Origin: Streptomyces sp. NRRL F-5122
GTDB lineage: Bacteria > Actinomycetota > Actinomycetes > Streptomycetales > Streptomycetaceae
DNA length: 32,216 bases
Direction: 5' to 3'
Assembly (NCBI RefSeq): GCF_001507435.1
Contig: NZ_LMWH01000307.1
Span: 1 to 32,216 of the forward strand
The notes below the pieces were generated by a model. That model did no database searches. It was not told the DNA's origin and saw nothing but the letters and a program-made list of their open reading frames with translations. Positions within the stretch are counted from its first letter, which is position 1. Every line of letters starts with the position of its first letter. Positions 24,021 through 31,305 of this stretch are shown in pieces. Position numbers and translations under genes: made by a program.

Positions 24021-25223
24021 TCAGCGCGTGGTGAGCTGGCTCGGCGCCGGGCCGGGGTCAGCGGTCACGGCGGTGCGCCGGCCGCAGCGCTCCAGGGCGG
24101 TAGACCACAAGGCGAGCCCGAGGGCGGCGGCGGCCATGAGTGCGCCGACCCAGTTGGGGGCGGTGTAACCGAAGCCGGCGGAGATAACGAGGCCGCCGAG
24201 CCACGCGGACAGAGCGTTGCCGAGGTTGAAAGCACCGACGTTGAGGGCGGAGGCCAGGGTCGGGGCACCGTGGGCCTGGTCGAGAACACGCTTGTTCAGT
24301 GGCGGCACGGTGGCGAACCCGAACGCGCCGACGAGCATGATGGTGATCGCCGCGAGGATCTTGTTGTGTGCGGTGAAGGTGAACAAGGCCAGCACCACGG
24401 CCAGTCCGCCGAGCGCGACGTAGAGCATCGGCATCAGCGCACGGTCGGCGAGTCTGCCGCCGGCGAGGTTGCCGATGACCATGCCGATGCCGAGCAGGAT
24501 CAGCAGCCAGGTCAGTGAGCCCTCGGAGAAGCCCGCGACCTGAGTCATCATCGGGGCGATGTACGTGATCGCGGCGAAGACGCCGCCGAAGCCGAGCACG
24601 GTTATCGCCATCGCGAGGGGAACCTGCGGGTTGCGCAGGGCGGCGATCTCGTGCCGCAGGTGGACGCCTTCGGGGCGGGGCATGGCGGGGACGAACTTGG
24701 CCAGCGCGAGCAGTGCGATCACGCCGAGGGCGGCGACAAGGGTGAAGGTGACGCGCCAGCCGGCGGCCTGGCCGATGTAGGTACCGAGCGGGACGCCCAC
24801 GACGTTGGCGACGGTCAGGCCGGTGAGCGTGATGGCGATAGCGCTGGCCTTCTTCTCCGGGGCGACCAGTTCGGTGGCGAGGACCACGCCGATGCCAAAG
24901 TACGCGCCGTGCGCGAGCGAGGTGACGACGCGCCCGGCGAGCATCAGCCCGAAGTTGGGGGCGAGCGCGGACAGCAGGTTACCCAGGACGAACAGGGCCA
25001 TCAGCAGCAGCAGTATCCGCTTGCGGGACATCTTCGTGCCGAGTGCGGTCATCAGCGGGGAGCCGAACACGACGCCGAGGGCGTAGACGGTGACCAGCAG
25101 TCCGGCGGTGGGAATGCTGATGTGGAAGTCGGTGGCGATCTGGGGCAGCAATCCCGTGGGGATGAACTCCGTGGTTCCGAGGCCGAAGGCACCGATGGCG
25201 AGAGCAAGAAGCGCCAGGGGCAT
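24021..25223 (-). CDS. MFS transporter, DHA1 drug-efflux type (AraJ/Cml-like)
   Basis: 400 residues with twelve hydrophobic segments. The start is typical of the family: LALAIGAFGLGTTEFIPTGL, then LLVTVYALGVVFGSPLMTAL. The motif A loop between helices 2 and 3 is present (GTKMSRKRILL), as is the antiporter motif C region in helix 5 (GLTVANVVGVPLGTYIGQAA). ATG 25223 has GGAAGGG 8 bases upstream. Proton-coupled exporters of this group move small drugs, arabinose-like sugars or toxic metabolites; the substrate cannot be read. It lies downstream of the secreted hydrolase gene on the same strand, but a large hairpin (25333-25378) separates them, so it is probably a separate transcript. No TGGGC-N6-GCCCA operator precedes it. 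Confidence 0.9.
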   Translation of the reverse strand: MPLALLALAIGAFGLGTTEFIPTGLLPQIATDFHISIPTAGLLVTVYALGVVFGSPLMTALGTKMSRKRILLLLMALFVLGNLLSALAPNFGLMLAGRVVTSLAHGAYFGIGVVLATELVAPEKKASAIAITLTGLTVANVVGVPLGTYIGQAAGWRVTFTLVAALGVIALLALAKFVPAMPRPEGVHLRHEIAALRNPQVPLAMAITVLGFGGVFAAITYIAPMMTQVAGFSEGSLTWLLILLGIGMVIGNLAGGRLADRALMPMLYVALGGLAVVLALFTFTAHNKILAAITIMLVGAFGFATVPPLNKRVLDQAHGAPTLASALNVGAFNLGNALSAWLGGLVISAGFGYTAPNWVGALMAAAALGLALWSTALERCGRRTAVTADPGPAPSQLTTR

Positions 25224-25332
25224 GGGTTCAACCCTTCCGTGTTGTTTGAGTGAGTACTTGATGTCCAGGCCGCTTCCGGACTGCCGGGCAATAGTGCGCT
25301 GGAGATTGTGTGGGGTAGAGGGGAAGCTGAAG

Positions 25333-25378
25333 CCGGTCAGGCCCGGTCGGCCGCGACCGCGGCCTCGGGCCTGACCGG
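25333..25378 (-). terminator. Nested hairpin between the hydrolase and MFS genes
   Basis: An outer stem CCGGTCAGGCCCG/CGGGCCTGACCGG (13 bp) encloses an inner stem GGCCGC/GCGGCC with a 4-base loop. It lies beyond the hydrolase stop and before the MFS start, and is likely a T-less terminator. Confidence 0.6.
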
Positions 25379-25426
25379 GCGGTGAACCACGTCCTGTTCA
25401 TCCGGTCCCTCGACCGTTGCAGCACG

Positions 25427-25468
25427 GGATCGCGCCGGTGGAGATCCTCGTGACCACCGGCGCGATCC
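25427..25468 (-). terminator. Second hairpin downstream of the hydrolase gene
   Basis: GGATCGCGCCGGTGG (25427-25441) pairs perfectly with CCACCGGCGCGATCC (25454-25468), with a 12-base loop. It lies 65 bases beyond the hydrolase stop and is probably its first terminator. Confidence 0.6.
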
Positions 25469-25532
25469 TGCCTACGGAGCTGTTCCTTGCCGTCCGCGGG
25501 GATGGCCGTTGCTCATCCCTGGATGGTGAGAG

Positions 25533-26588
25533 TTACTTCTGCAGGAAGGACTGCAGTGCGGCGGTCACTTCCTTCGGCCTCTCCTCGTTCACGAAGTGGC
25601 CGGTCTTGGCCAGGACTCGTCCCTGGACGTCCTCGGCGTACTCGTGCCACTGGTTGGGGACTCCGGAACCGAAGGAATACTGACCACCGATCGCGAGGAT
25701 GGGCATCTTCAGCTTGCCCTGGGCCAGGAACTCCTTGTTCTGCTGAACATCCGTGCGGAGCCCGCGGTAGACGTTCATCCAGGCCGTCGCGCGGCCGGGC
25801 TCCTTCAGGAAGTGGGAGTAGTAGTCGAAGTCCGACGCCGTGAACGGCGACTTGTCGCGGTTCACGTACTCAAGCATCATGTCGTGGACGATGACGCGCT
25901 CGTGACCGGCGATGAGCTTTTCAGCGAGAGGCATCTGGAACAGGCCGAAGTGCCACGGCGAGGGCCTGTTCGGGTCGGCGTTGAGCGCGGCGTAGGTGTA
26001 GATGCTCTTGTCCGGGACGGGAGCTTCCATCACAGCCATGCTCCGCACCTGCGAGCGGTACTGCGCCGCGTAGCCGTAGGCGACCCACATACCGATGTCG
26101 TGGGCGACCACCTGGACGCCGTTGTTGAGCTTCAGCTGTGTCAGCAGCTGATGTACGTCCTTCGACAACTGCACTGCGTCGTAGCCACTCTTGGTGACCT
26201 GGGACTGGCCGGCACCACGCAGGTCGACGGCGATCACGGTGTGGTTCTTGGAGAGCGGAACCATCTCCTTGCGCCACTCGGACCAGTCCTCGGGGAACCC
26301 GTGGATCATCACCACAGGTGACCCCTTGCCACCCCGCACGTAGTGCATACGGAAGCCATTCACTTCCGCGAACTTGGACCGAAAACCAGCGGGTGGCTGA
26401 GACTGCGGGTAAGACGACGTCGGGCGGAGTGCCGAGGAGTCATGCGCGCGACTCTCACCCCATGCTCCGGAGCTCAAAGTCACGGAACCCACCAGGAGAG
26501 CCACCATAGCCGTGATGAGCGCGATGAGCTTGTTGGTCTTCCCTGCTCCGGTACGTGGATCTTCGCTGGACACCTTGCTGTCGCTCAT
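25533..26588 (-). CDS. Secreted alpha/beta hydrolase, epoxide-hydrolase type
   Basis: 351 residues. A hydrophobic N-terminal segment (LIALITAMVALLVGSVTLSS, residues about 21-40, then GAWGESRA) directs export, with the enzyme in the cell wall space or medium. The fold shows the oxyanion HGFPEDW, the VIAVDLRGAGQS strand, the nucleophile elbow VVAHDIGMWVAYGYA with Asp as nucleophile, and the catalytic His in KTGHFVNEERP. An Asp nucleophile with HGFP is the epoxide hydrolase/haloalkane dehalogenase pattern rather than an esterase. Export is unusual for that group. The gene starts about 110 bases from a predicted promoter overlapped by operators B1 and B2. A close paralogue begins at 31976. Confidence 0.85.
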   Translation of the reverse strand: MSDSKVSSEDPRTGAGKTNKLIALITAMVALLVGSVTLSSGAWGESRAHDSSALRPTSSYPQSQPPAGFRSKFAEVNGFRMHYVRGGKGSPVVMIHGFPEDWSEWRKEMVPLSKNHTVIAVDLRGAGQSQVTKSGYDAVQLSKDVHQLLTQLKLNNGVQVVAHDIGMWVAYGYAAQYRSQVRSMAVMEAPVPDKSIYTYAALNADPNRPSPWHFGLFQMPLAEKLIAGHERVIVHDMMLEYVNRDKSPFTASDFDYYSHFLKEPGRATAWMNVYRGLRTDVQQNKEFLAQGKLKMPILAIGGQYSFGSGVPNQWHEYAEDVQGRVLAKTGHFVNEERPKEVTAALQSFLQK

Positions 26589-26678
26589 CTTCTTGCTCTC
26601 TCTGTGTGTCGGGGTTCAGTGCAGGCGCCGTGTGCGCGGTGCCCGGGCTCCCGTACGGGTTGGTGCCGACGGTCGCTT

Positions 26679-26694
26679 TGGGCTTGTCGGCCCA
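26679..26694. promoter_or_regulatory. Operator B1, TGGGC-N6-GCCCA
   Basis: TGGGC-TTGTCG-GCCCA. It lies at the predicted start point of the leftward hydrolase promoter, 42 bp centre to centre from B2. It corresponds to operator A1. Confidence 0.75.
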
Positions 26695-26702
26695 CTCCTG
26701 GA

Positions 26703-26731
26703 GTTAACGCTGTCAGGGATTGGGCTGTCAA
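26703..26731 (-). promoter_or_regulatory. Leftward promoter of the secreted hydrolase gene
   Basis: On the minus strand TTGACA (26731-26726), a 17-base spacer, then GTTAAC (26708-26703). The -35 fills the spacer of operator B2, as at 19222-19250. Confidence 0.6.
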
Positions 26732-26739
26732 GCCCAATC
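26718..26739. promoter_or_regulatory. Operator B2, extended palindrome
   Basis: GATTGGGC-TGTCAA-GCCCAATC, identical over 22 bases to operator A2. The following GGTAT and GAAGCATGAA also resemble the TetR start region at 19.27 kb. Confidence 0.8.
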
Positions 26740-26756
26740 CAGGTATCGTTCGAAGC

Positions 26757-26796
26757 ATGAACCCACCGCAGAAGCTCGGGAGCCTCAGCGCGGTGG
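26757..26796 (+). pseudogene. Start of a lost TetR gene
   Basis: ATG 26757 (MNPPQKLGSL) sits at the same distance from the operator and -10 region as the intact TetR start at 19276 (MKPTTG). After about ten codons the sequence becomes an ISL3-like scrap on the other strand. It looks like the first codons of a TetR gene removed by an IS-linked deletion. Confidence 0.5.
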
Positions 26797-26799
26797 CGC

Positions 26800-26882
26800 T
26801 CTTGAGCACTCCGAGGCCATCCAGGTGGCCTGCTGAGCGAAGGCGTAGGTGTGTCCGGTGCCGTGACGGGCCCAGGGCGCCG
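26800..26882 (-). pseudogene. Short transposase scrap, ISL3-like
   Basis: Reading leftwards: PWARHGTGHTYAFAQQATWM followed by ASECS. This resembles the ISL3-family segment 'ARxGxxxTxAFxxxVAWLAxxxSKxxV', which follows the zinc-finger region. Only about 28 codons remain. It abuts the lost TetR gene. Confidence 0.35.
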
Positions 26883-26899
26883 CCGTCACCGTCACCCGT

Positions 26900-27641
26900 G
26901 TCGGTGGCAGTCCACCCGTGGCGCGTCGGCTGACCGGAAGACCCGCATCACCGGCTGATGGCCAGGCCTGCCGGGCCACCCGCGCATTCCTCGCGTGCCG
27001 TGGCCGCCAGCGTGAGATGGCTGATACCGAGCGGCACGTTTGGCGAGATGGTGACCGAGCCCAACAGCAAGGGATGCTCCCGCTTCTCTGCATCGATGAA
27101 GCCCGACTCGAAAGATCGCTGGAGTCCGTCCCGGCTGACGGCTGAGGAACTCCCTAGGCGCATCCTTGCCAGGCTGGTCGAGTTGGAGAAGGCGGGGGTT
27201 GAGTAGGTAAGGGGCTCAGCGGTCCAGCCCCTGGCGCTTCCAGCCTGTCAGCGAGATGGGCGCCGTGGTCGGAGGATCGCCGACCAAGCGCTGGCACCTC
27301 AACGTGCGGCCTTCTCCACGGGGGTTCGGCAACGACCAGCATGCATTCCACCATTCGGTCTCGAATTCGGCCTGCAACTTCGACCGCGATACGCGGACCT
27401 GCTGCAAGTGGTTGGTGTTCGTCACCGGCTCCGCGGCCGCCCGCAGCCCCTACAAGACCGAACGCATGGTGTTTCACACTTGCCCGCGCTGCTCCAGATG
27501 CATGCCGTCGACCGTGGCTCGGGTCTCCTCGTCGTCGGGGCCGTAGACCACGCACATGTCATCGTGGAGCGGCTCGAGCGTCCGCCGGCCTCGACGAGGC
27601 GCCCCTCGGACAGCTCCAGGAAGCCGATGGCGCGGCGCAGT
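26900..27641. other. Degraded region, no named gene
   Basis: Minus-strand pieces look protein-like: LRRAIGFLELSEGRLVEAGG (about 27645-27580), then after a frame change PLHDDMCVVYGPDDEETRAT, ending at about 27474, and FETEWWNACWSLPNPRG (about 27365). I cannot assign them. They may be remains of a gene that once followed the second TetR gene. Confidence 0.4.
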
Positions 27642-28284
27642 TCACACGACGGCGTCTGACGTTGTGTACGCGCGAAGATGCTCGACTGCGGCATACAGCG
27701 CGTCACGCAATGGCGCTAGGTCGCGGGTGATCTGCCGAGCAGGCTGCCTCTCTGGTAGGCGGCGAGCAGCATGTGTGCGAGTCGCGCCGGATCCGCCGAC
27801 GCGTCGAGTCATCCGTCATATTGCATCCGCTCGAGTCCCGCTCGGAAGATGTCCCGCCATTCGGCGAAGACCCGGGTTAGGTCAGGGTTAGGTCGTCGCG
27901 GACATCCAGACCGGTCTTGACGATCTCGCTCGCGAGGGATCCGAGGCTGCAGCCGTTCTCGAACGGGCGGCCGGAGACGACGAAGAAGGCCGCCCACTCC
28001 TGGTACGCCTCGATCGTGTCGAAGCCGGCGAACCGTTCGCTTCGGTGAAAGCCGAGCACGCTCTCGGCCTGCCAGTCGATGACGGCGCGTACCAGGCTCT
28101 CCTTGTTCGCGAAGTAGTGGCTCAGCTGCGAGCCGCTGACCCCCGCTGCTCTTCGCACCAGCTCGTTGTTCGTCGCGTGGACCCCGCGCGTGTAGATCAG
28201 GTCGGCGGCGTGCTCGAGGATGCGACCTCGCGTCGCCAGGCCCTTGTCCGTGCGCTCGCGAAGATCACGCGATCCATCGTTCAT
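27642..28284 (-). pseudogene. Second TetR-family repressor gene, broken
   Basis: From ATG 28284: MNDGSRDLRERTDKGLATRG, then ILEHAADLIYTRGVHATNNE and the HTH VSGSQLSHYFANKESLV, continuing to NGCSLGSLASEIVKTGLDVR. At about 27874-27893 an imperfect 11-bp duplication (CCTAACCCTGA, then CCTAACCC) shifts the frame. The reading resumes as RVFAEWRDIFRAGLERMQYD, meets a TGA, continues LDASADPARLAHMLLAAYQ, shifts again near 27735, and ends RDLAPLRDALYAAVEHLRAY. It is strongly similar along its length to the intact TetR at 19276. Operator C1 lies over its own promoter region. Confidence 0.8.
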
Positions 28285-28312
28285 CTGCATGTCACCAGCC
28301 TATCTCGCAGAT

Positions 28313-28328
28313 TGGGCTCGGCGGCCCA
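28313..28328. promoter_or_regulatory. Operator C1, TGGGC-N6-GCCCA
   Basis: TGGGC-TCGGCG-GCCCA, on the side of the broken TetR gene, 29 bp centre to centre from C2. Probably the autoregulatory site of that gene. Confidence 0.7.
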
Positions 28329-28341
28329 ACGTGGCACCGAT

Positions 28342-28357
28342 TGGGCTTGACAGCCCA
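28342..28357. promoter_or_regulatory. Operator C2, TGGGC-N6-GCCCA
   Basis: TGGGC-TTGACA-GCCCA. The spacer is exactly the -35 hexamer of the rightward promoter of the AhpD-like gene. Confidence 0.8.
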
Positions 28358-28375
28358 CTACGCGTCGTGTTTACT
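28347..28375 (+). promoter_or_regulatory. Promoter of the AhpD-like/nitroreductase genes
   Basis: TTGACA (28347-28352), a 17-base spacer, then TTTACT (28370-28375): a good sigma-70-type promoter. The predicted start, near 28382, falls in operator C3. Confidence 0.7.
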
Positions 28376-28380
28376 GCGAG

Positions 28381-28396
28381 TGGGCTGAATAGCCCA
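28381..28396. promoter_or_regulatory. Operator C3, TGGGC-N6-GCCCA
   Basis: TGGGC-TGAATA-GCCCA, at the predicted transcription start and 39 bp centre to centre from C2. It corresponds to A1 and B1. Confidence 0.75.
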
Positions 28397-28424
28397 GTCC
28401 CATACCGTCCGGAGGACCACCACC

Positions 28425-28952
28425 ATGTCCCGTCTCAGCACGCCCGAGCTCACCGACGCCAAGGCGCAGGGCACGCTCGACGCCATCTCCAAGCAGTTCG
28501 GCTTCGCTCCGGGCATGTTCACAGCGCTCGCCGCCAACCCGACCGTCCTTGAGATCGTGATGGGCCTGCAGGGCAGCATCGCGAAGCTCCTCGACGCGAA
28601 GACCCGCCACACGATCGCGCTGGCCACGTCCCACTCCAACAACTGTGACTACTGCTCGGCGCTGCACGGATACATCTCCGCGAACCTCGGAGGCATGTCC
28701 ACCGAGGAGATCGAGCTGGCCCGCACCGGCGGCTCCACCGATCCCAAGCGTGCCGCCGTCGCTCGCTTCTCCCAGCAGGTGATCGAGACCCGCGGTCAGG
28801 TGGGCGACGAGGACATCGCCGCGGTCCGCGAGGCCGGGTACACGGACCCCGAGATCCAGGCGATCGTCACCGTCGTGGTCGTCACGCTGCTCACGAACTA
28901 CCTCAACAACGTCAACGACACCGTCGTCGACATCCCCGGTGCGGGCGCGTAA
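28425..28952 (+). CDS. Carboxymuconolactone decarboxylase/AhpD-family protein
   Basis: 175 residues from ATG 28425, with GGAGG 9 bases upstream. The redox motif is intact: SNNCDYCSALHGY carries CxxCxxxH, as in AhpD-like peroxidase/disulfide reductases. The surrounding helices (TRHTIALATSHSNN before, AAVARFSQQVIETRG after) fit the CMD fold. Members of the family reduce peroxides or act as thiol-dependent partners of peroxidases; others act on lactones, but those lack the CxxC. The gene stands directly behind operators C1-C3 and is followed by a nitroreductase, so both are probably induced together when the TetR repressor is released. Confidence 0.9.
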   Translation: MSRLSTPELTDAKAQGTLDAISKQFGFAPGMFTALAANPTVLEIVMGLQGSIAKLLDAKTRHTIALATSHSNNCDYCSALHGYISANLGGMSTEEIELARTGGSTDPKRAAVARFSQQVIETRGQVGDEDIAAVREAGYTDPEIQAIVTVVVVTLLTNYLNNVNDTVVDIPGAGA

Positions 28953-28996
28953 CCAGCGACGTCGCGACCGCGTGGACTGGCACGGAGGTCGCCCCG

Positions 28997-29023
28997 ATGA
29001 AAGCGATGTTCAGCACGTACTGA
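28997..29023 (+). CDS. Eight-codon ORF with a strong ribosome binding site
   Basis: GGAGG (28984-28988), 8 bases, then ATG and MKAMFSTY before TGA. The start resembles the first residues of zinc-type alcohol dehydrogenases or quinone oxidoreductases ('MKAxxFxxY'). It may be what remains of a deleted gene in this operon, or a leader peptide ahead of the nitroreductase. Confidence 0.3.
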   Translation: MKAMFSTY

Positions 29024-29089
29024 CGTGACTCCAACGCCCAGAAACCGCCTCCTGACCCGATCTCTGCGACAACGAAACGAAAGCCAATC

Positions 29090-29740
29090 ATGGATCTCAA
29101 CAATCTGATCACCAAGCACCTCACCCGCTACTTCGACCCAAACAAGAAGATCCCGGAGGAGACCTTCCAGCTCCTGCTGCGCTACCTGCGCACCTCGCCG
29201 ACGACGATCAACATCCAGCCGATCCACTTCTTTGTGCTGGAGTCGCAGGCCGGCAAGGACAAGCTTGCGGACGCTCTCGTCGGCCGCTTCGAGGACAACC
29301 AGGAGAAGGTGCGGAACGCGTCGCACGCGATCGTGTTCACGACCCGCAAAACGATTCCCGACGAGCACTTGCAGGAGATCTTCGCGAAGGAGCGCGCAGA
29401 CGGTCGCTTCGCGGACCCGGAGATCCAGAAGGGATGGGAGGCTGGAGCGTCCCACTTCGTGGAGATCCAGTCGGAGAACTATGGCGGCGACGTGCTCCAC
29501 TGGCTGGAGAAGAACACCTACCTCGTGGTCGGCGCGACCATGATGGCCGCCGCTTCTCTCGGAGTCGATGCCACCCCGTTTGAAGGGTTCGACCGCGCGG
29601 CGATCGACAAAGCGTTCGGCCTCACCGACACCGACTTCACCACAACGCTGATCATGGCGCTCGGGTACCCGGACGAGACGCGCGTCTCTCGCCAGCCGGT
29701 CTCGCGCTTCGACGCCGAGAAGATCTTCACCCACATGTGA
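29090..29740 (+). CDS. Nitroreductase-family NAD(P)H-dependent oxidoreductase (NfsB-like)
   Basis: 216 residues. The N-terminus MDLNNLITKHLTRYFDPNKK followed by IPEETFQLLLRYLRTSPTT and NIQPIHFFVLES matches the FMN-binding start of NfsB/NfnB-type nitroreductases. The C-terminal part has GATMMAAASLGVDATPFEGF and LIMALGYPDE. Such flavoenzymes reduce nitro compounds, quinones or activated alkenes with NAD(P)H. Length is normal and the frame intact. The ribosome binding site before ATG 29090 is weak (ACGAAAG). It lies 137 bases after the AhpD-like gene with no terminator visible, so a shared transcript from the C promoter is likely. Confidence 0.9.
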   Translation: MDLNNLITKHLTRYFDPNKKIPEETFQLLLRYLRTSPTTINIQPIHFFVLESQAGKDKLADALVGRFEDNQEKVRNASHAIVFTTRKTIPDEHLQEIFAKERADGRFADPEIQKGWEAGASHFVEIQSENYGGDVLHWLEKNTYLVVGATMMAAASLGVDATPFEGFDRAAIDKAFGLTDTDFTTTLIMALGYPDETRVSRQPVSRFDAEKIFTHM

Positions 29741-29934
29741 CGAACTGAGCGGGTGCGCGATCGGCGCGCCTGCTCGGTTCTGGGGGACTCGACTGTCCGG
29801 CGCCCGCACCTCTCCTCGACGGACGCCGGGCAGTCGCCGGTCGGCTCGGCCCGTGCCGTCCGAGACAGCCCGCAGCCGCGGGTCGACCAGCCCCAGAACC
29901 CCCTCATCCTCGAAACGGCGCCGCATCCTCTGGA

Positions 29935-30057
29935 TCAGCGCCAGCCCTCCGTCGCCTGCCAGTCGATCGACAGCCAGTCGGTGAGGTCGTCCTCCGGTCC
30001 GTTCACCGCAGCCCGGTGAACCACGGCGGAGTCCGCCGTGGCTGTCGGTGTCGCCAT
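29935..30057 (-). pseudogene. Group II intron reverse transcriptase, N-terminal remnant
   Basis: From ATG 30057, after GAAGGAC: a 40-residue frame with AAVNGPEDDLTDWLSIDWQA followed by TEG and soon a stop. 'VNGPED...DWxxIDW' is the hallmark start of one class of group II intron RT/maturases. Beyond it the normal 'RRLRQRIF..A..GD...VRNLQKLM' region is missing. The sequence to 29760 contains a frame RMRRRFEDEGVLGLVDPR that looks like another mobile-element fragment. Confidence 0.6.
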
Positions 30058-30730
30058 GGTGTCCAACTTGTCCTTCGGTTCGAGCGTTGATGGTCATCGG
30101 GTCCTCACAGGCCCACCTGATCCACGTCAGCACCCTTTCGGGTCCGGGCAGGGCCCGTATCCGGCCAGTTGTGCGGGACGACCGGCAAAGGCGCTGGCCA
30201 TCAGTCCCGGTTTCCTGCTGCCTTTCGGCTGCCGGCCTTGGCTTTTTGGATCATCCTGTGCCCGCTGGGGAGTTGGGCCTTCCTTGCGGTCGGCTTACCG
30301 GAGAAGCTGTCTCCGGACCCCGTCGGGGTTGCCACGTTCCACGCGAGCGAGATACGACCGGGGTGGGTGCCCCCTATACTCCGGGACGGCGATGCTCTCC
30401 CGGCTGACAAAGAATCCCCAACCGGCGCCTACCGCTTTCCAGCGGCCAGTCCTGCACCCCGCTGGAACATCCCATCTGCGGAGCCAAAGATCACGAAGCA
30501 TCATCAGGGGTTCAGTCGCCTTCACCCGTCCGGTCTTCCCCTTGCCTGTGGTCTGCGGATGGAACGCAGACCCTTGGGCTTTTCCCCCGAGCTCCGCACC
30601 GAGCCGTTACCGGCACCGCACGTCGGGGTGGGGACTGGCCCTGAGCACTGGCCAGGAACTACGCTGCCGACGTCAGCCGTCGGGCCTCTGACCAGCGCAT
30701 TCACTCATCTCGTGCAGCATCGTGTCGCAC
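29935..30730 (-). mobile_element. Truncated group II intron (5' RNA part and start of RT gene)
   Basis: On the minus strand the element begins at 30730 with GTGCGACACG, matching the group II 5' consensus GUGYG, directly after a break in the ISAzo13 transposase frame. Within the next 200 bases comes a block like those of bacterial group II introns (GTGCGGTGCCGGTAACGG, then CTCGGTGCGGAGCTCGGG and GGAAAAGCCC). About 670 bases from the 5' end, the RT gene starts. The reverse transcriptase body, domains V/VI and the 3' splice site are missing, so it cannot splice. The 30060-30500 stretch shows no credible coding frame, as expected for intron RNA. Confidence 0.6.
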
Positions 30731-31305
30731 CTCCTTCTTCTTCGTGTCCACGCTGATCACCGGCTGGCCGGCGTCCCGGTGATCGCGGGCCTGTTCGTTG
30801 ATGTAGCGGAACTGCGCGTCGCGGTCGGGGTGCTGGCTGCCCTCGATCGTCTTGGCGTTGGCCTGCAGGCTGAAGCCCTCCTCGCGCAGCAGGTCGCCCA
30901 CGGTGTCCGCCGAGATACGGTGGCCCTGCCGGGTGAGTTCCGGCGAGCTTGCACGTCGACTTCGTCGTCCAGCGCAGCGGCGACATCGGGTCCCCACGCA
31001 TATCCCGCTCGACCAGCCAACAGTGCAAGGCGCAACCCCTCGTCCACCTCGGCCGCCCTCTTGCGCCCGCCGCCGGGGCGGCGGACCCGCCCCGAAGGCC
31101 CCGCGCCCGCCTCCAGCTCGTCGACGCCCTTGCGGACGGTGGTCTCGCTGACCCCGGCCGCCTGTGCGACCGCCCGGATCCCGCCATGCCCCATGATCCG
31201 GGCCTCAGTTCCCATCAGCAGACGGCGCTGACGCTCACCCAGATGCGGAACCAACACCGCTAATCTCACGACGAGTTGCTCACGACTCTCCTGCGATATG
31301 GCCAT
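30731..31305 (-). pseudogene. ISAzo13-family transposase, frameshifted and interrupted
   Basis: From ATG 31305: MAISQESREQLVVRLAVLVP and HLGERQRRLLMGTEARIMGH, then the HTH AVAQAAGVSETTVRKGVDEL and GRVRRPGGGRKRAAEVDEGL. A lost base moves the frame to LVERDMRGDPMSPLRWTTKS, and a second indel to ELTRQGHRISADTVGDLLRE, EGFSLQANAKTIEGSQHPDR and QPVISVDTKKKE. This is ISAzo13 order. At the codon after KKKE (family: KKKELVGNF), the sequence changes to the group II intron. The C-terminal half is not found on the far side. Confidence 0.8.

Noticed and set aside
23691..24518. A 275-codon + strand frame opposite the MFS gene
   Set aside because: A Gly/Glu/Asp-rich mirror of the membrane protein gene with no motif.
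28898..30133. A 411-codon minus-strand frame opposite the nitroreductase gene
   Set aside because: It is antisense to a well-supported gene and runs through the intron remnant. It is open only because of GC skew.
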